From JAHHLP01 sp041609895 (GTDB taxonomy: Bacteria; Bacteroidota; Rhodothermia; Rhodothermales; JABDKH01): a stretch of 34,550 bases of DNA. The stretch lies in assembly GCA_041609895.1 (NCBI GenBank), contig JBFIPX010000012.1, positions 1-34,550 of the forward strand, given 5' to 3'. Both the position numbers and the translations under genes were made by a program. This document shows positions 5,833 to 15,111 of this stretch, in pieces. Numbering within the stretch: position 1 is the stretch's first letter; the number at the start of each line of letters is the position of its first letter. Below the pieces are notes generated by a model, which had not been told where the DNA came from, searched no databases, and saw only the letters and a program-made list of their open reading frames with translations.

Positions 5833-8565
5833 CTCGCTTGTTTTCCATTACTGTCTTCTTGGTCTGGATGCTACCATGTGCATTGGAGGCCTCAGGGCAG
5901 AACATCATCTACGTCGATGCAAAGGCTAGTGGTGTCGAAGACGGAAGCTCGTGGGCGGCCGCGTTTTCTTCACTTCAGGATGCACTTGCGTCTGCCGGGG
6001 CGGGAGACCAGATCTGGGTTGCCGCGGGTACTTATAGGCCGGACGAGGGAGAACCCGTTTCCGAAGGGGATCGAAGTGCTTCTTTCGTCCCGAACAGCGG
6101 AGTGAGAATGCATGGCGGCTTTGCCGGTGGTGAGTCGGCCCTTCAGGATCGCGATATCCTTCAGAACGCGACATTTCTATCTGGCGATCTGGCCGCAGAC
6201 GATTCCGGTTTTTCGCGCCGGGATGAGAACAGTTACCACGTGGTCCGCCTTCTCAACGCTGACGAAGGCACCCTTCTGGACGGCTTCGTGATTCGTAGGC
6301 GGCCATGCGAATGGAACAGGGCCGGACACGCTCGGAGGCGGGGTTTACGTTTCCGGAGGATCTCCGGTCATAACCAACACCCGGGTTATTGGCAACTACG
6401 GACGGTGCGGGGGCGGCGTTGCCATCGATGGAGCCGAGCCACAGCTTGTCAATGTTGTCGTCAGTGGTAACCGGGCGCTCCGCGGCGGCGGCGTATGTAA
6501 CTTGGATTCCTCGGGGGAGATCATAAACACGACGATTACAAGCAATTTCGCCGATACGGGAGGAGGTCTTTTCAATCGCAGTTCCAGCCCGGCTATCACC
6601 AACAGTATTGTGTCGGGCAATCGGAAGGCGACCTCGGTATTCGATTGTGAACTGATGCAGTATCCCTGCACGATCGCCGACACGCCAGAGGAGATTCGTG
6701 CGGCAACGGTGGACGTGCTAATGGACGCCCTTCGGGTACGGCACGCCAGCAGCATGGAGGACGCTATCGCATTCCTCGCGTCAGTTCCTGAAATGGCGGA
6801 GGTCCTAGGTGGCAACGACGCCATTCGGTTTCGGCTCCGAGGAGGCGCCCCTGCATGGTTGACCGATGTGTCGGTTGGCGACACGTCGACCACGAAGGCC
6901 GCGGTGAAGAGACCCGCTGACTTGAAGCATATTCCAACAGGCGCCGGTTTTCAGGCCAAAGTAGTTGGTGAAGACAGCAACCGTGACGGCAAGATCGATA
7001 ATGAAGACACTAAACGAGCGTTGTTGTTGGCACCGTTTGAGTGGCAGTTCTCTTCCGACGAAACCAGACTCATTAGCGGTAATCTCATGGGACTACCGGC
7101 CTACGAAGGCAACGTCAGATTCGTAAGCAATCCCGACACCTTTAACCAAAACGTCGAGTTGGCCGACTTCCAGTCCTGGGACGACTACGACTTCATATTC
7201 GTATCAAGTCACGGTAGCAGAGAATGTAGAGAAAGCGATTTTACGGAGCAGTCGTGGTGTGGAGTCGCCATCAACACGGGAATCGTGGTCTCAACTCCAA
7301 CCATGTCGATTCCTGGAATTTTGTACGGAGTCGCTTATTCCCAGAAAGAGGTGGACGAGTTGGGCTTTACACCGGAGCGACTGATCAAGGTCATGGTAAC
7401 TGGTCCCTTCTTTAGAACCCACTACCCAAATGGTCTCGATAATTCGGTCGTGATCTTGTCCGCATGTGAAACCGGTGGCCGATTTGCAGGGGCGTTCGCA
7501 GAGGATCTCGGGGGTGAAGACTTCGTCATGGTGGCATGGAGCGAGAAAGTACCCGTGCCGGACGCGTTCAGCGCATCCACAATGCTCGTCGAGGAGCTTG
7601 TAAACGGTCTCACCACTGAAGAGGCCCTACAGAAACTGGACGAAGCCGGTCTACGAGCGGTGTTGAACAACAATCTTGAGACAGCCGAATTCACACGCTA
7701 CGCCCCCAATGGAGGGGATCAGCGGATCATCGAACTGCCGACCATCCTCCATGAAGGCAAGGAGATGCTGGACGATACCGATATTGCGCTTTTGGTCGAG
7801 GGAACGCCCGGCGACGAAGTCAACGACCGCTTAAACCTCGACCTTCGGGTAAAGGGCGTCCTTCCTGACAAAAAGGATCAATATCAGATTAGGTATGAGG
7901 TCGGCGGACGGCAAGCGACGGGGACATACGACCTTGCGTCCGCTTCGGAGGCAGAAGGATACGCTTATGTAGTCGAGCATGATGTAGACCTGGGCTTCCC
8001 GCTGGAATCAGGTCCTCTGAAACTGGAGGCAATTGTCGATTTGCCTGAGGGCGGAGAGAGCCGCTTTCAGGTGGATGCCACGGTCGGCCGATGCTTCTGG
8101 AGGTTAGAAATAGGCGGCCCGCAAGGCGGGGTGTACTCAGGAAAGTGGGCGGAATTTGATTTCGTTACTGGTCTTATTACCCTCAACCCAAACAGCGGCT
8201 TCGACCCCGTCTCCAGCATCCTCGTTGAACTTTTCAATCCAGGCGGCACAAGCAACCTAGGCCCCTTTCTACTTTCTCGCGACGGCAAGGATGACGGCCA
8301 CTCCGTAATCTTCTTCCGGGGTTCGTACGATTACCTAACCGGAGACGGTTCAGAAAAGAAGGACAGCCAAGGCAACGTCCAGTTCGTCTTTCCGGATCCG
8401 TCTAGCCTCAGCCTTACCAGCCGATCTGAAATCGTGATAGAGGGCTCCATAGACGGATCGTATTGGGGCGGCCCGACTGGCGACCCTGCAACCTGGGAGA
8501 CTGTGAATGTATCCGTCACCTTCCGCGCGCAAAACTTCTTGCTTCCTGATCTTTGCGGCAGTTAG
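5829..8565 (+). pseudogene. Exported beta-helix / caspase-like (clan CD) protein, interrupted by a one-base frameshift
   Basis: Two frames, 5829-6296 and 6298-8565, join into one 911-residue protein if the A at 6297 is removed. The join restores the beta-helix series GFVIRGGHANG ... GGGVYVSGGSPVITN ... GGGVAIDG ... GGGVCNLDSSG ... GGGLFNRSSS. The start has a signal peptide (FSITVFLVWMLPCALEASGQ) and the IIYVDAKASG...GSSWAAAFSSLQDAL entry of beta-helix proteins. After about residue 290 the protein changes to a caspase/CHAT/gingipain-like domain with His461 in VSSHG and Cys546 in LSACETG, then AWSEKVPVPDAF and GLTTEEAL. Two beta-rich regions finish the protein, with no T9SS tail. As read, translation in the first frame would stop at 6470. 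Cause unknown: true mutation, sequencing error or programmed shift. Classed as broken because the frame is interrupted. Confidence 0.75.
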
Positions 8566-8739
8566 AACGTGTCTTTTCGTTTCGACGACAAGCCCGATTA
8601 GAGCCTTCCGCTCTCTGATCTTTCTTGCTGCCAGCAAGGTCTATACACAGAGACGTGTCTCGGGGCACAGCGAGGAGCGTGTGGACCGAAGGGGTCCTAC
8701 CGCACGAACACCATCCGCTTGATCTCCAGACACACTGAC
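8566..8739. other. Gap between convergent genes
   Basis: No gene supported. It contains a compact hairpin, CTTGCT-gcc-AGCAAG at 8624-8638, without a T run on either strand, so a terminator role is only possible. Confidence 0.3.
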
Positions 8740-11700
8740 CTATCTGACCACGACAACCGGCAGGCTCTCCACCTCACCCCCATCGCCCGTCATCTGCAGG
8801 AAGTAGACTCCGGACGGCATCGTCGCGGCCTGCCACGTAGCCGAATGGTACCCAGCGGATACGGCACCATCGAAAATAATGGCGACACGCCGGCCGACCG
8901 TATCGAACACGCTTAGCGATACACGCCCGGCCCTCGGCACAGCGTATGTGACCGTAGTGGAGCCAGAGAACGGATTTGGGAACGGCTGACCGAGTCCATG
9001 CGCCTCTGGAATGGGGTTGGCATGATCGATAGCCGTAAAGACGCTGTTGATGGCTCCCGGCGTCCCACCGCGAACGGCCGACGCGCGCCAGCTAGACGCA
9101 AGGCTGTTGTCTGCCAGCGGATCAATCAGCTCGAGCGTCGAACCGCCGCCATCGGCTTCCGGCGGCCACGGAGGCAGATCCCCGAAGGTGACAGAGTCGA
9201 CCGTGAAGCCGGCGTCGTCTCTTAGGTAGACAGCCTCGCCTCCGTTGCTCAACCCAAAAGACCACCCTCCCGACATCGGCGTCACGCCGGGATACACGCC
9301 TGAAAAGGCTCCCGGGGCACGCGCGAGCACAAGATATCCCCTTGGCGCAATCGCTATCCCCGGAGGCACGGCAAAAGCGTTGCCGCCCCCATCAGACAAG
9401 CTCCAGTGCGACACGTCAAGCGCTTCCTCGCCACGGTTGGCAAGCTCGACCCAGTCATCCGAGTCCATGTCAATCGACGCATGGTACTGGATCTCGTTGA
9501 TATGGACAGGATAGGCCACCTCAGCGGCCACCTCGAACGTCGCGGCAAGGGTCAGCGGCCGATTTGGGGTTACCTCAACCATACGGTCACTGCTCTCCAG
9601 GGAGCCTGTCCATCCGGTGAACCGATATCCCCGGTCCGGCACGGCGCTTAGCGAGAGCGGTACGTTTGGATAGTAGGAGCCAGTCCACGGGAAGTCGCGG
9701 ACGTGAAGCCTGTTTACTATGACCGATCCTCCTTCCGTCGCCGAAATCGTGACGGGTTCAGGCCTGCTCAGCGCGAAGAAAGAACGTAGGTGAGCCTCGG
9801 CCGCACCCGGCCGATTCCGGGCATAGAAGCGCATGTTCGACACATTGCTCAGCCACCCGGAGTACGAGCCACCCCATCGGTCAACATGATCCGGTATCTC
9901 CTCGCCAATGAGATTCTGGACGGAGTCCAGGACGGCAAGCATGGCATCGGTTTTGAAATACGAGTTCAGGAAATCCGCGTACCGATTGACAAACGCGTTT
10001 TGGAACTCCGAATTCTCGAGCAGTCTTCTGAACAGAAAGGTTGACCACGGAGGATTGGGCCACTCCGGCCCGTTCGGCGCAGCGGCAAAGGCAAGTGTGT
10101 TGTGTACGTAGTCTCCCGGGTTCCATCGACCGAAACCGAAATCAAGATCAAATAGAATCCATCGCCACTTACCGTCCGCAGTCCTGGGTCTCCAGAGTTT
10201 GACGTTGTTGCCGGGCCAGTCCGTGTTGCCAACAAAGATCTGAGTCACCATATAGTCGATGTAACTGTCAACCTCCATCATCGACTCGACGGTTTCGATC
10301 GACGTCGATTCCCGCATGTCGGAAGAGCCGACAAAAGCGATGAGCTGTTCGTAATGCTCGGCATCTCCCCCAACCACCTCCGGGACCCCCTGCGGCTGAT
10401 CGGTGTCGAGCGCGATGATGTCGACCTCATCTGCGTCGACGCCTCCAAGTGCGGCGGCATAGTGCTTGTTGATCTTCTCACGAATGTTGTGGATGCCCCA
10501 GTACCGACCATTCAAATAAACGATCGAAGGCCGGTATTGCATACGGTCGACGTTCGCTGTGGCAACCAACTCCTGCAGGAAGCCGTCACGGAGCATCGTG
10601 TCATCCCAATCATTGCCGGAATTGCGTAGCAAGAACGACTGATACTCGGTATGCGGTCTGTGAGGAAAGAGACTGTAATTGAACGCGGGGCTTCCGTAGC
10701 GTCCCCTCGCGAAAAGCCCCAGAGACTTCTGCGGAAATCCTCGCGACCATCCGCCCACAATGGTCAGCCCGGCACCGACACTGAGCGCTTGCGTACCGTT
10801 TGGCTCAAAAATCTCCAAATGGACCTTGATCTCACGATCTTCCCAGAAGTTGGCGCAGAAATGCGGAAAGCTGGGACACTCGGCTTGATCATCCGGAGGG
10901 AAAGCATAAATGCCGACGTCGTTGTCCCAGAGGAGCGCAGGGTCGGTCGCAATTGAAATGACCGGAAGTTCAGCGTCCTCTCCGTAGACAAACGTGTGAG
11001 TTGCGATATCGGAGGGCAGCAATGCAGCTCCCAGCGTCCGCGCTCTCAACACGGTGGTCTTGGTGATGTGAAGGGGCCCGACGTATCGAAAGCTCGCGGC
11101 ATCCGGCTCGGAGCCGTCTGTAGTGAGGTAGATGTCCCCGCCCGCCGGCGCAGACAGGGAGACAGACAGTGGGGTCGCGTATCGCCCTCCTGAATGACTG
11201 AACGTGGGCGCCTCCGCCACGTCCTGGAAGGCCTGTGTCGAGTTTGCCTCACCTGGCGTCGGGCTGTCAAAAAAGAACCAACCGCCCGTCCCATCGGGCT
11301 GCCGCCCGATCGAAACGTCAGGCGACACGACCCCAAAGCGTACCGAGTCGACCAGTTGCCCGGTACCATCGGTAAGATACAGGGCCTCTCCCTGAGCGCT
11401 GAGCCGGAAATTCGTATGTATCTCGGCCGAGAAATCAGCAGCGATCTCCGGGGGCGGCATGCGCGTGGTCCCTGCAGTTGACCTCAGGCCGACCGTCAGG
11501 TACGGAATACAGGTCAGATCCGACGAGCCGAGCGACGAATTGTGAACCTGCACGGCAAGGATGTTCTCTCCAGAATGAAGCAGTGACCCGGCGTTTTCAA
11601 TGATGAACCGCTGTGGCGGCAGGCCCAATACACTGCGCGGTTCGGTGTACGTGTCGGCGGGTTGGTTGTACCGGGGCCGCGTTCCGGCCTGCCCGATGTT

Positions 11701-12354
11701 GGCACGGGCCACCTCAGTGCCGTTCAGGTACGCCACGAATCCATCGTCGTAATCCATATGAAAGACGATTCGCTCGATGGCCGTCAAATCATCCACGTAA
11801 AATCGGATTCGCGCGTAGACAGATAGCGTCGTGCCTATCACCGTGGCGTCGTCGCCATCCCCGTACCCCAGACCCGTTGGTCCCTCTAGCCACGACGAAT
11901 CGTCGAATCCGGGGTTGGTCCACGTCGGCGCCGGTTCAGACGCCGGACTGCGGAAACGCCAGAGGTCGCCCTTCGCTACAACCGCGTCCCACTCTCCCTC
12001 GTAACCGGAGGTGTCCTTTCCCGAGGCGTGTAAAACTCGAAACTCGCCGGGCTGCAACGTCAGATCCGGAGTCATCCACTTGAACGGACTATCCGCGCGA
12101 TCCGAAATCGCAAACCCGCCAAGGCTGACCGGCTGTGTCGAAGCGTTGTAAAGCTCGAACCAGTCGGAAAAGTCGCCGTCCATGTCCGCAAGCACCGAGG
12201 CGTTCGCCGGCATGAGTTCGTTGAATCGGACGTCCTGCCCCGACACGCGCTGGCTCAACCCAGTCAGAAGCGCGATCAAAAGGAATCTTGCCAGACGAAA
12301 CGCCTGCGCCGTGCCATTGGTGCACGCTCCATGACAGCAAGCTTTATCCCGCAT
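8740..12354 (-). CDS. Secreted CotH kinase-family protein with lamin-tail domains and T9SS sorting domain
   Basis: The 1204-residue product begins with a signal peptide (RFLLIALLTGLSQRVSGQ). In order: a lamin-tail domain (about 42-110, VRFNELMPANAS...WFELYN), a jelly-roll-like region with DYDDGFVAYLNGTEVARAN, a second strand set, a chitobiase C-terminal-type domain (about 385-455, IYLTTDGSEPD), a CotH kinase-like domain (about 470-780) with NGRYWGIHNIREKI and WRWILFDLDFGFG (Asp736/Asp738), a Gly/Trp repeat domain (about 875-945, GYRFTGWTGS), a second lamin-tail domain (about 949-1085) and a type A T9SS sorting domain (about 1120-1204, GQPFPNPFSG...MPSGVYFLQM). Spore-coat CotH phosphorylates coat proteins; the role of secreted bacterial relatives like this is not established. 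It should be exported through T9SS and held at the surface or released. Confidence 0.9.
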   Translation of the reverse strand: MRDKACCHGACTNGTAQAFRLARFLLIALLTGLSQRVSGQDVRFNELMPANASVLADMDGDFSDWFELYNASTQPVSLGGFAISDRADSPFKWMTPDLTLQPGEFRVLHASGKDTSGYEGEWDAVVAKGDLWRFRSPASEPAPTWTNPGFDDSSWLEGPTGLGYGDGDDATVIGTTLSVYARIRFYVDDLTAIERIVFHMDYDDGFVAYLNGTEVARANIGQAGTRPRYNQPADTYTEPRSVLGLPPQRFIIENAGSLLHSGENILAVQVHNSSLGSSDLTCIPYLTVGLRSTAGTTRMPPPEIAADFSAEIHTNFRLSAQGEALYLTDGTGQLVDSVRFGVVSPDVSIGRQPDGTGGWFFFDSPTPGEANSTQAFQDVAEAPTFSHSGGRYATPLSVSLSAPAGGDIYLTTDGSEPDAASFRYVGPLHITKTTVLRARTLGAALLPSDIATHTFVYGEDAELPVISIATDPALLWDNDVGIYAFPPDDQAECPSFPHFCANFWEDREIKVHLEIFEPNGTQALSVGAGLTIVGGWSRGFPQKSLGLFARGRYGSPAFNYSLFPHRPHTEYQSFLLRNSGNDWDDTMLRDGFLQELVATANVDRMQYRPSIVYLNGRYWGIHNIREKINKHYAAALGGVDADEVDIIALDTDQPQGVPEVVGGDAEHYEQLIAFVGSSDMRESTSIETVESMMEVDSYIDYMVTQIFVGNTDWPGNNVKLWRPRTADGKWRWILFDLDFGFGRWNPGDYVHNTLAFAAAPNGPEWPNPPWSTFLFRRLLENSEFQNAFVNRYADFLNSYFKTDAMLAVLDSVQNLIGEEIPDHVDRWGGSYSGWLSNVSNMRFYARNRPGAAEAHLRSFFALSRPEPVTISATEGGSVIVNRLHVRDFPWTGSYYPNVPLSLSAVPDRGYRFTGWTGSLESSDRMVEVTPNRPLTLAATFEVAAEVAYPVHINEIQYHASIDMDSDDWVELANRGEEALDVSHWSLSDGGGNAFAVPPGIAIAPRGYLVLARAPGAFSGVYPGVTPMSGGWSFGLSNGGEAVYLRDDAGFTVDSVTFGDLPPWPPEADGGGSTLELIDPLADNSLASSWRASAVRGGTPGAINSVFTAIDHANPIPEAHGLGQPFPNPFSGSTTVTYAVPRAGRVSLSVFDTVGRRVAIIFDGAVSAGYHSATWQAATMPSGVYFLQMTGDGGEVESLPVVVVR

Positions 12355-12550
12355 GGCGGACGACCTGGTTTCTCTTGACTAGTTCAAACGAGTAGATAGG
12401 GAGATATCGGTAGAGAGACTGTAGGGAAAGCTTGGATAGAGAGAAAGCACGTGATCGACTACACGAGTGGGGCATCGATCGGAGGCAAAGAGTCGTGAAA
12501 TGACTGATCGGAGGCGAAATCAGAGGTCCGGGTCGCCTTGATATAGATCT
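12355..12550. other. Intergenic region with a short direct repeat
   Basis: No gene supported. GATCGGAGGCAAA at 12477-12489 recurs as GATCGGAGGCGAA at 12506-12518, 29 bases apart. The part next to 12354 should carry the promoter of the CotH-family gene. Confidence 0.35.
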
Positions 12551-12823
12551 CTACGGGCTCGACTGCCCGCCGAACGGAGAGTCCTTGGCCAACTTGAAAC
12601 ACCCGGGCGCTGCCGCCTGCCACTCCTCCAGAACCCGATTAAACTCATCCTCACTCTCGGCGTCCACCAGCAGCGTGTCGCGTCCATCAGGAGCTACCTC
12701 CCACCGGACGATCTCGAGACGGCCGGCCGCGAACAAGCCCGCATCCCTGAGCCTCGCCGCCACTTCGAGGCGCTGGTCAGCCGACAGCGACGCGGTTGTG
12801 TCCCAATACAATACGAATAGCAT
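12551..12823 (-). CDS. Small DUF3303-like protein
   Basis: A 90-residue cytosolic protein without signal peptide or membrane segment. It resembles the DUF3303 group of small ferredoxin-like-fold proteins: an opening beta strand MLFVLYWDTTASL, a helix with QRLEVAARLRDAGLF, a central RLEIVRWEVAPDGRDTLLVDAES, then EDEFNRVLEEWQAAAPGCFKL. Members of this group have no assigned activity. It stands alone on the minus strand, downstream of the divergent promoter region it shares with the flavin oxidoreductase at 13007. The family assignment is from pattern memory and is moderate. Confidence 0.6.
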   Translation of the reverse strand: MLFVLYWDTTASLSADQRLEVAARLRDAGLFAAGRLEIVRWEVAPDGRDTLLVDAESEDEFNRVLEEWQAAAPGCFKLAKDSPFGGQSSP

Positions 12824-13006
12824 AGTTATGCCCCCGGCCGACGGCGCGTGCCGACCGGCAAACGGAATCGCAGATGACGCTAATGGTACGGATGCCGCCG
12901 GGTGAGCGCAAAAATCTCTCCTTCAAATTTCGCTGACCAACGCACCTTGATGTTGGAGGCATCAACCCGGTAGATTGCCGTAACGACCAATTGTGATCCA
13001 ACCGCT

Positions 13007-14386
13007 ATGCAGACCTACGACCACATCATTCTCGGAACCGGTCAGGCAACCGGAACGCTTCTCGGGGGGCTTCTCCCGTCCGGCGACAAGATCGCGGTAG
13101 TCGAGGGCAACCTCGTCGGTGGGACGTGTGTCAATACGGGCTGCACGCCCACCAAGACGCTCGTGGCGAGTGCCCGCGTGGCGCACATGATGACCAGAGC
13201 GCCAGATTATGGGATTCATCCGAGTGGTATCAACATCAACTTCGCCGAAGTCATGGCGCGCATGAACCACGTCCGTGGTGAGAGCCATTCGGGCATGGAA
13301 AAGTGGCTGACCACTGAGGATCAGATCACGCTGTTTCGATCCTGGGGATCTTTCGAGGGCCGGACGCAGATTCGCGTTGGCGACGAAGTCATCGAGGGAG
13401 ACCGCATATACATAAACGCTGGTGCGCGACCGCGCGTCCCCGACTTTCCAGGTCTCGACTCCGTTCCGTGGCTCGACAACGCCAGACTCCTCGACCTCGA
13501 TGTGCTCCCGGACCATCTGATCATCCTCGGCGGAAGTTACATCGGTCTTGAGTTCAGCCAGATTTTCCGCAGACTAGGATCGCAAGTGACCGTCCTCGAG
13601 CAAGGATCGCAGATCATGTTTCGGGAAGACGACGATGTCGCGGATGCTGTGTCGTCGATCTTGACGGACGAGGGAATCGACATTCTTCTTGGAGCCAAAG
13701 CAGTCGAAGTGCGACAACAGTTCGACTCCGGGATCTTGCTCACGGTCGAACAGAATGGTGAGCAACGGGAGATCGAAGGCTCGCACCTACTCGTCGCCGT
13801 TGGCCGCGTGCCGAATACCGATCGTCTGAACCTGGGTGCTGGGGGCATTGAAGTGGACGACCGTGGATACATCGTCGTCGATGATCATTGCCGCACGACC
13901 GCCGACGGCGTATTTGCGGTCGGCGACGTCAACGGCAAGGGAGCCTTCACCCATACGTCCGTGAATGATGCCGAGATTGTCCTCGACCTGTCCCGGGGAG
14001 GATCCCGCAAGCTGTCGGACCGCATCCCGACCTATGCTCTCTTCGTCGATCCGGCGCTGGGACGCGTTGGCCTGACCGAGAAGGAGGCGCTTTCACTGGG
14101 TTACAGGGTGCTGAGGGCCACCCGACCGATGTCGCGAATAAGCAGGGCCAAGGAAATGGGTGAAACGAAGGGCTTCGCGAAGCTGCTCGTCGACGCGGAT
14201 ACCGACCTGATTCTCGGCGCAGCAATCCTGGGCCCGGGCGGCGACGAAATCGTAAACATGTTCGCCGCTTACATGTACAGCGGCCGACCGTGCCGAGATT
14301 ACCGCAAGTCCGTCCTGGTTCACCCGACCATCTCCGAGCTCATGCCATGGATTCTTGACACGCTCGAACCGGTGACCGACGACTAG
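13007..14386 (+). CDS. FAD-dependent pyridine nucleotide-disulfide oxidoreductase
   Basis: A 459-residue flavoprotein of the class I disulfide reductase family (glutathione reductase, lipoamide dehydrogenase, MerA). The FAD-binding start is atypical, GTGQATG at residues 10-16 in place of GxGxxG, which is usual in the MerA-like uncharacterised branch. The redox disulfide is CVNTGC (Cys41 and Cys46) and is followed by TPTKTL. The NAD(P)-binding loop is LGGSYIGLEFSQIF, the second FAD site is FAVGDVNGKGAFTH, and the catalytic His-Glu pair sits in HPTISEL (His439, Glu444). It lacks the heavy-metal-binding N-terminus and the C-terminal Cys pair needed for mercuric reduction, so it should not be called MerA. 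The substrate is unknown. It converges on the small exported protein at 14433. Confidence 0.87.
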   Translation: MQTYDHIILGTGQATGTLLGGLLPSGDKIAVVEGNLVGGTCVNTGCTPTKTLVASARVAHMMTRAPDYGIHPSGININFAEVMARMNHVRGESHSGMEKWLTTEDQITLFRSWGSFEGRTQIRVGDEVIEGDRIYINAGARPRVPDFPGLDSVPWLDNARLLDLDVLPDHLIILGGSYIGLEFSQIFRRLGSQVTVLEQGSQIMFREDDDVADAVSSILTDEGIDILLGAKAVEVRQQFDSGILLTVEQNGEQREIEGSHLLVAVGRVPNTDRLNLGAGGIEVDDRGYIVVDDHCRTTADGVFAVGDVNGKGAFTHTSVNDAEIVLDLSRGGSRKLSDRIPTYALFVDPALGRVGLTEKEALSLGYRVLRATRPMSRISRAKEMGETKGFAKLLVDADTDLILGAAILGPGGDEIVNMFAAYMYSGRPCRDYRKSVLVHPTISELMPWILDTLEPVTDD

Positions 14387-14432
14387 GTGAGGTTCGCACG
14401 CTCAAAGTGCACCGATGCCGTGCCACCGGTAT

Positions 14433-14840
14433 CTACTCGGTGCCTTCAACCGGGGAGTCACTCTTCGTCGCATCACTCACATATTCGCGCAGCAGAACGA
14501 TACCAGCTGATTCGCCCGTCCCTAGGGACACGCGGGCTTCAACGCTGTCGCCGGTAGAAAGGGTGACCCGACGCTTCAGTGTGTCAAATCCAAGAGCGCC
14601 AACAGAAAACACGTACTCCCCGGGCGGGATCTCCGAGATTCTGAACACTCCCTCGAGATCGGGTACGATCGGACCCGACGAGTACGACTCACCGGTGACG
14701 GCGACCTTTGCGAACGGTATCGGGTAGATCTCACCGTCGAGCGATTCGGTGACTACGCCGTGGACCGTCGCCGTCTGACTGTACGATGATCCGGCCGACA
14801 ACACCAGCAGGGTGACAAAGAGCGTCAGAAGTCGAATCAT
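14433..14840 (-). CDS. Exported carboxypeptidase-regulatory-like (CarboxypepD_reg) domain protein
   Basis: The 135-residue product has a signal peptide (MIRLLTLFVTLLVLSAGSSYSQ) and then one transthyretin-like beta-sandwich of the carboxypeptidase regulatory type: TATVHGVVTESLDGEIYPIPFAKVAVTGE, a DLEGVFRISEIPPGEYVFSV core and GFDTLKRRVTLSTGDSVEARVSL. This domain is common at the start of TonB-dependent receptors in Bacteroidota, but here it stands alone without a plug or barrel, so the gene codes a small periplasmic or surface protein of unknown partner. The frame runs up to 14924, but the ATG at 14840 is chosen because it places the signal peptide at the N-terminus. Confidence 0.72.
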   Translation of the reverse strand: MIRLLTLFVTLLVLSAGSSYSQTATVHGVVTESLDGEIYPIPFAKVAVTGESYSSGPIVPDLEGVFRISEIPPGEYVFSVGALGFDTLKRRVTLSTGDSVEARVSLGTGESAGIVLLREYVSDATKSDSPVEGTE

Positions 14841-15111
14841 TCGCGCACGTGAGGTCTTGAGTGTGCGGCAGGGCCATGTGAGGTGGCAATTGGTAACGGC
14901 GCCAAGCGCGAAAAAGCTCCGCAATCACGGGACAGATCTCCGGAAGAACTCCGAAGAAGAGCATGCCCAATTACGATGCAACCGTTCAGCCCCCGAATTC
15001 TGCCGTTCAGCCGATCAGACCCGGCGTCCTCGTAACTAACACCCCGCTCCTCGTAATCCACCCTAAACGGTTCTTCATATTTTCCACCACCGTCAAAAGG
15101 GGAAATACAAA

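Noticed and set aside
6502..8565. Treating the caspase-like region as a separate gene starting at 6502
   Set aside because: The same frame continues upstream to 6298 with clear GGG beta-helix turns and there is no ribosome site at 6502, so a frameshifted single gene explains it better.
13007..14386. Mercuric reductase (merA)
   Set aside because: The CVNTGC disulfide is shared by the whole family. The C-terminal Cys pair and HMA domain are missing, and there is no mer operon.
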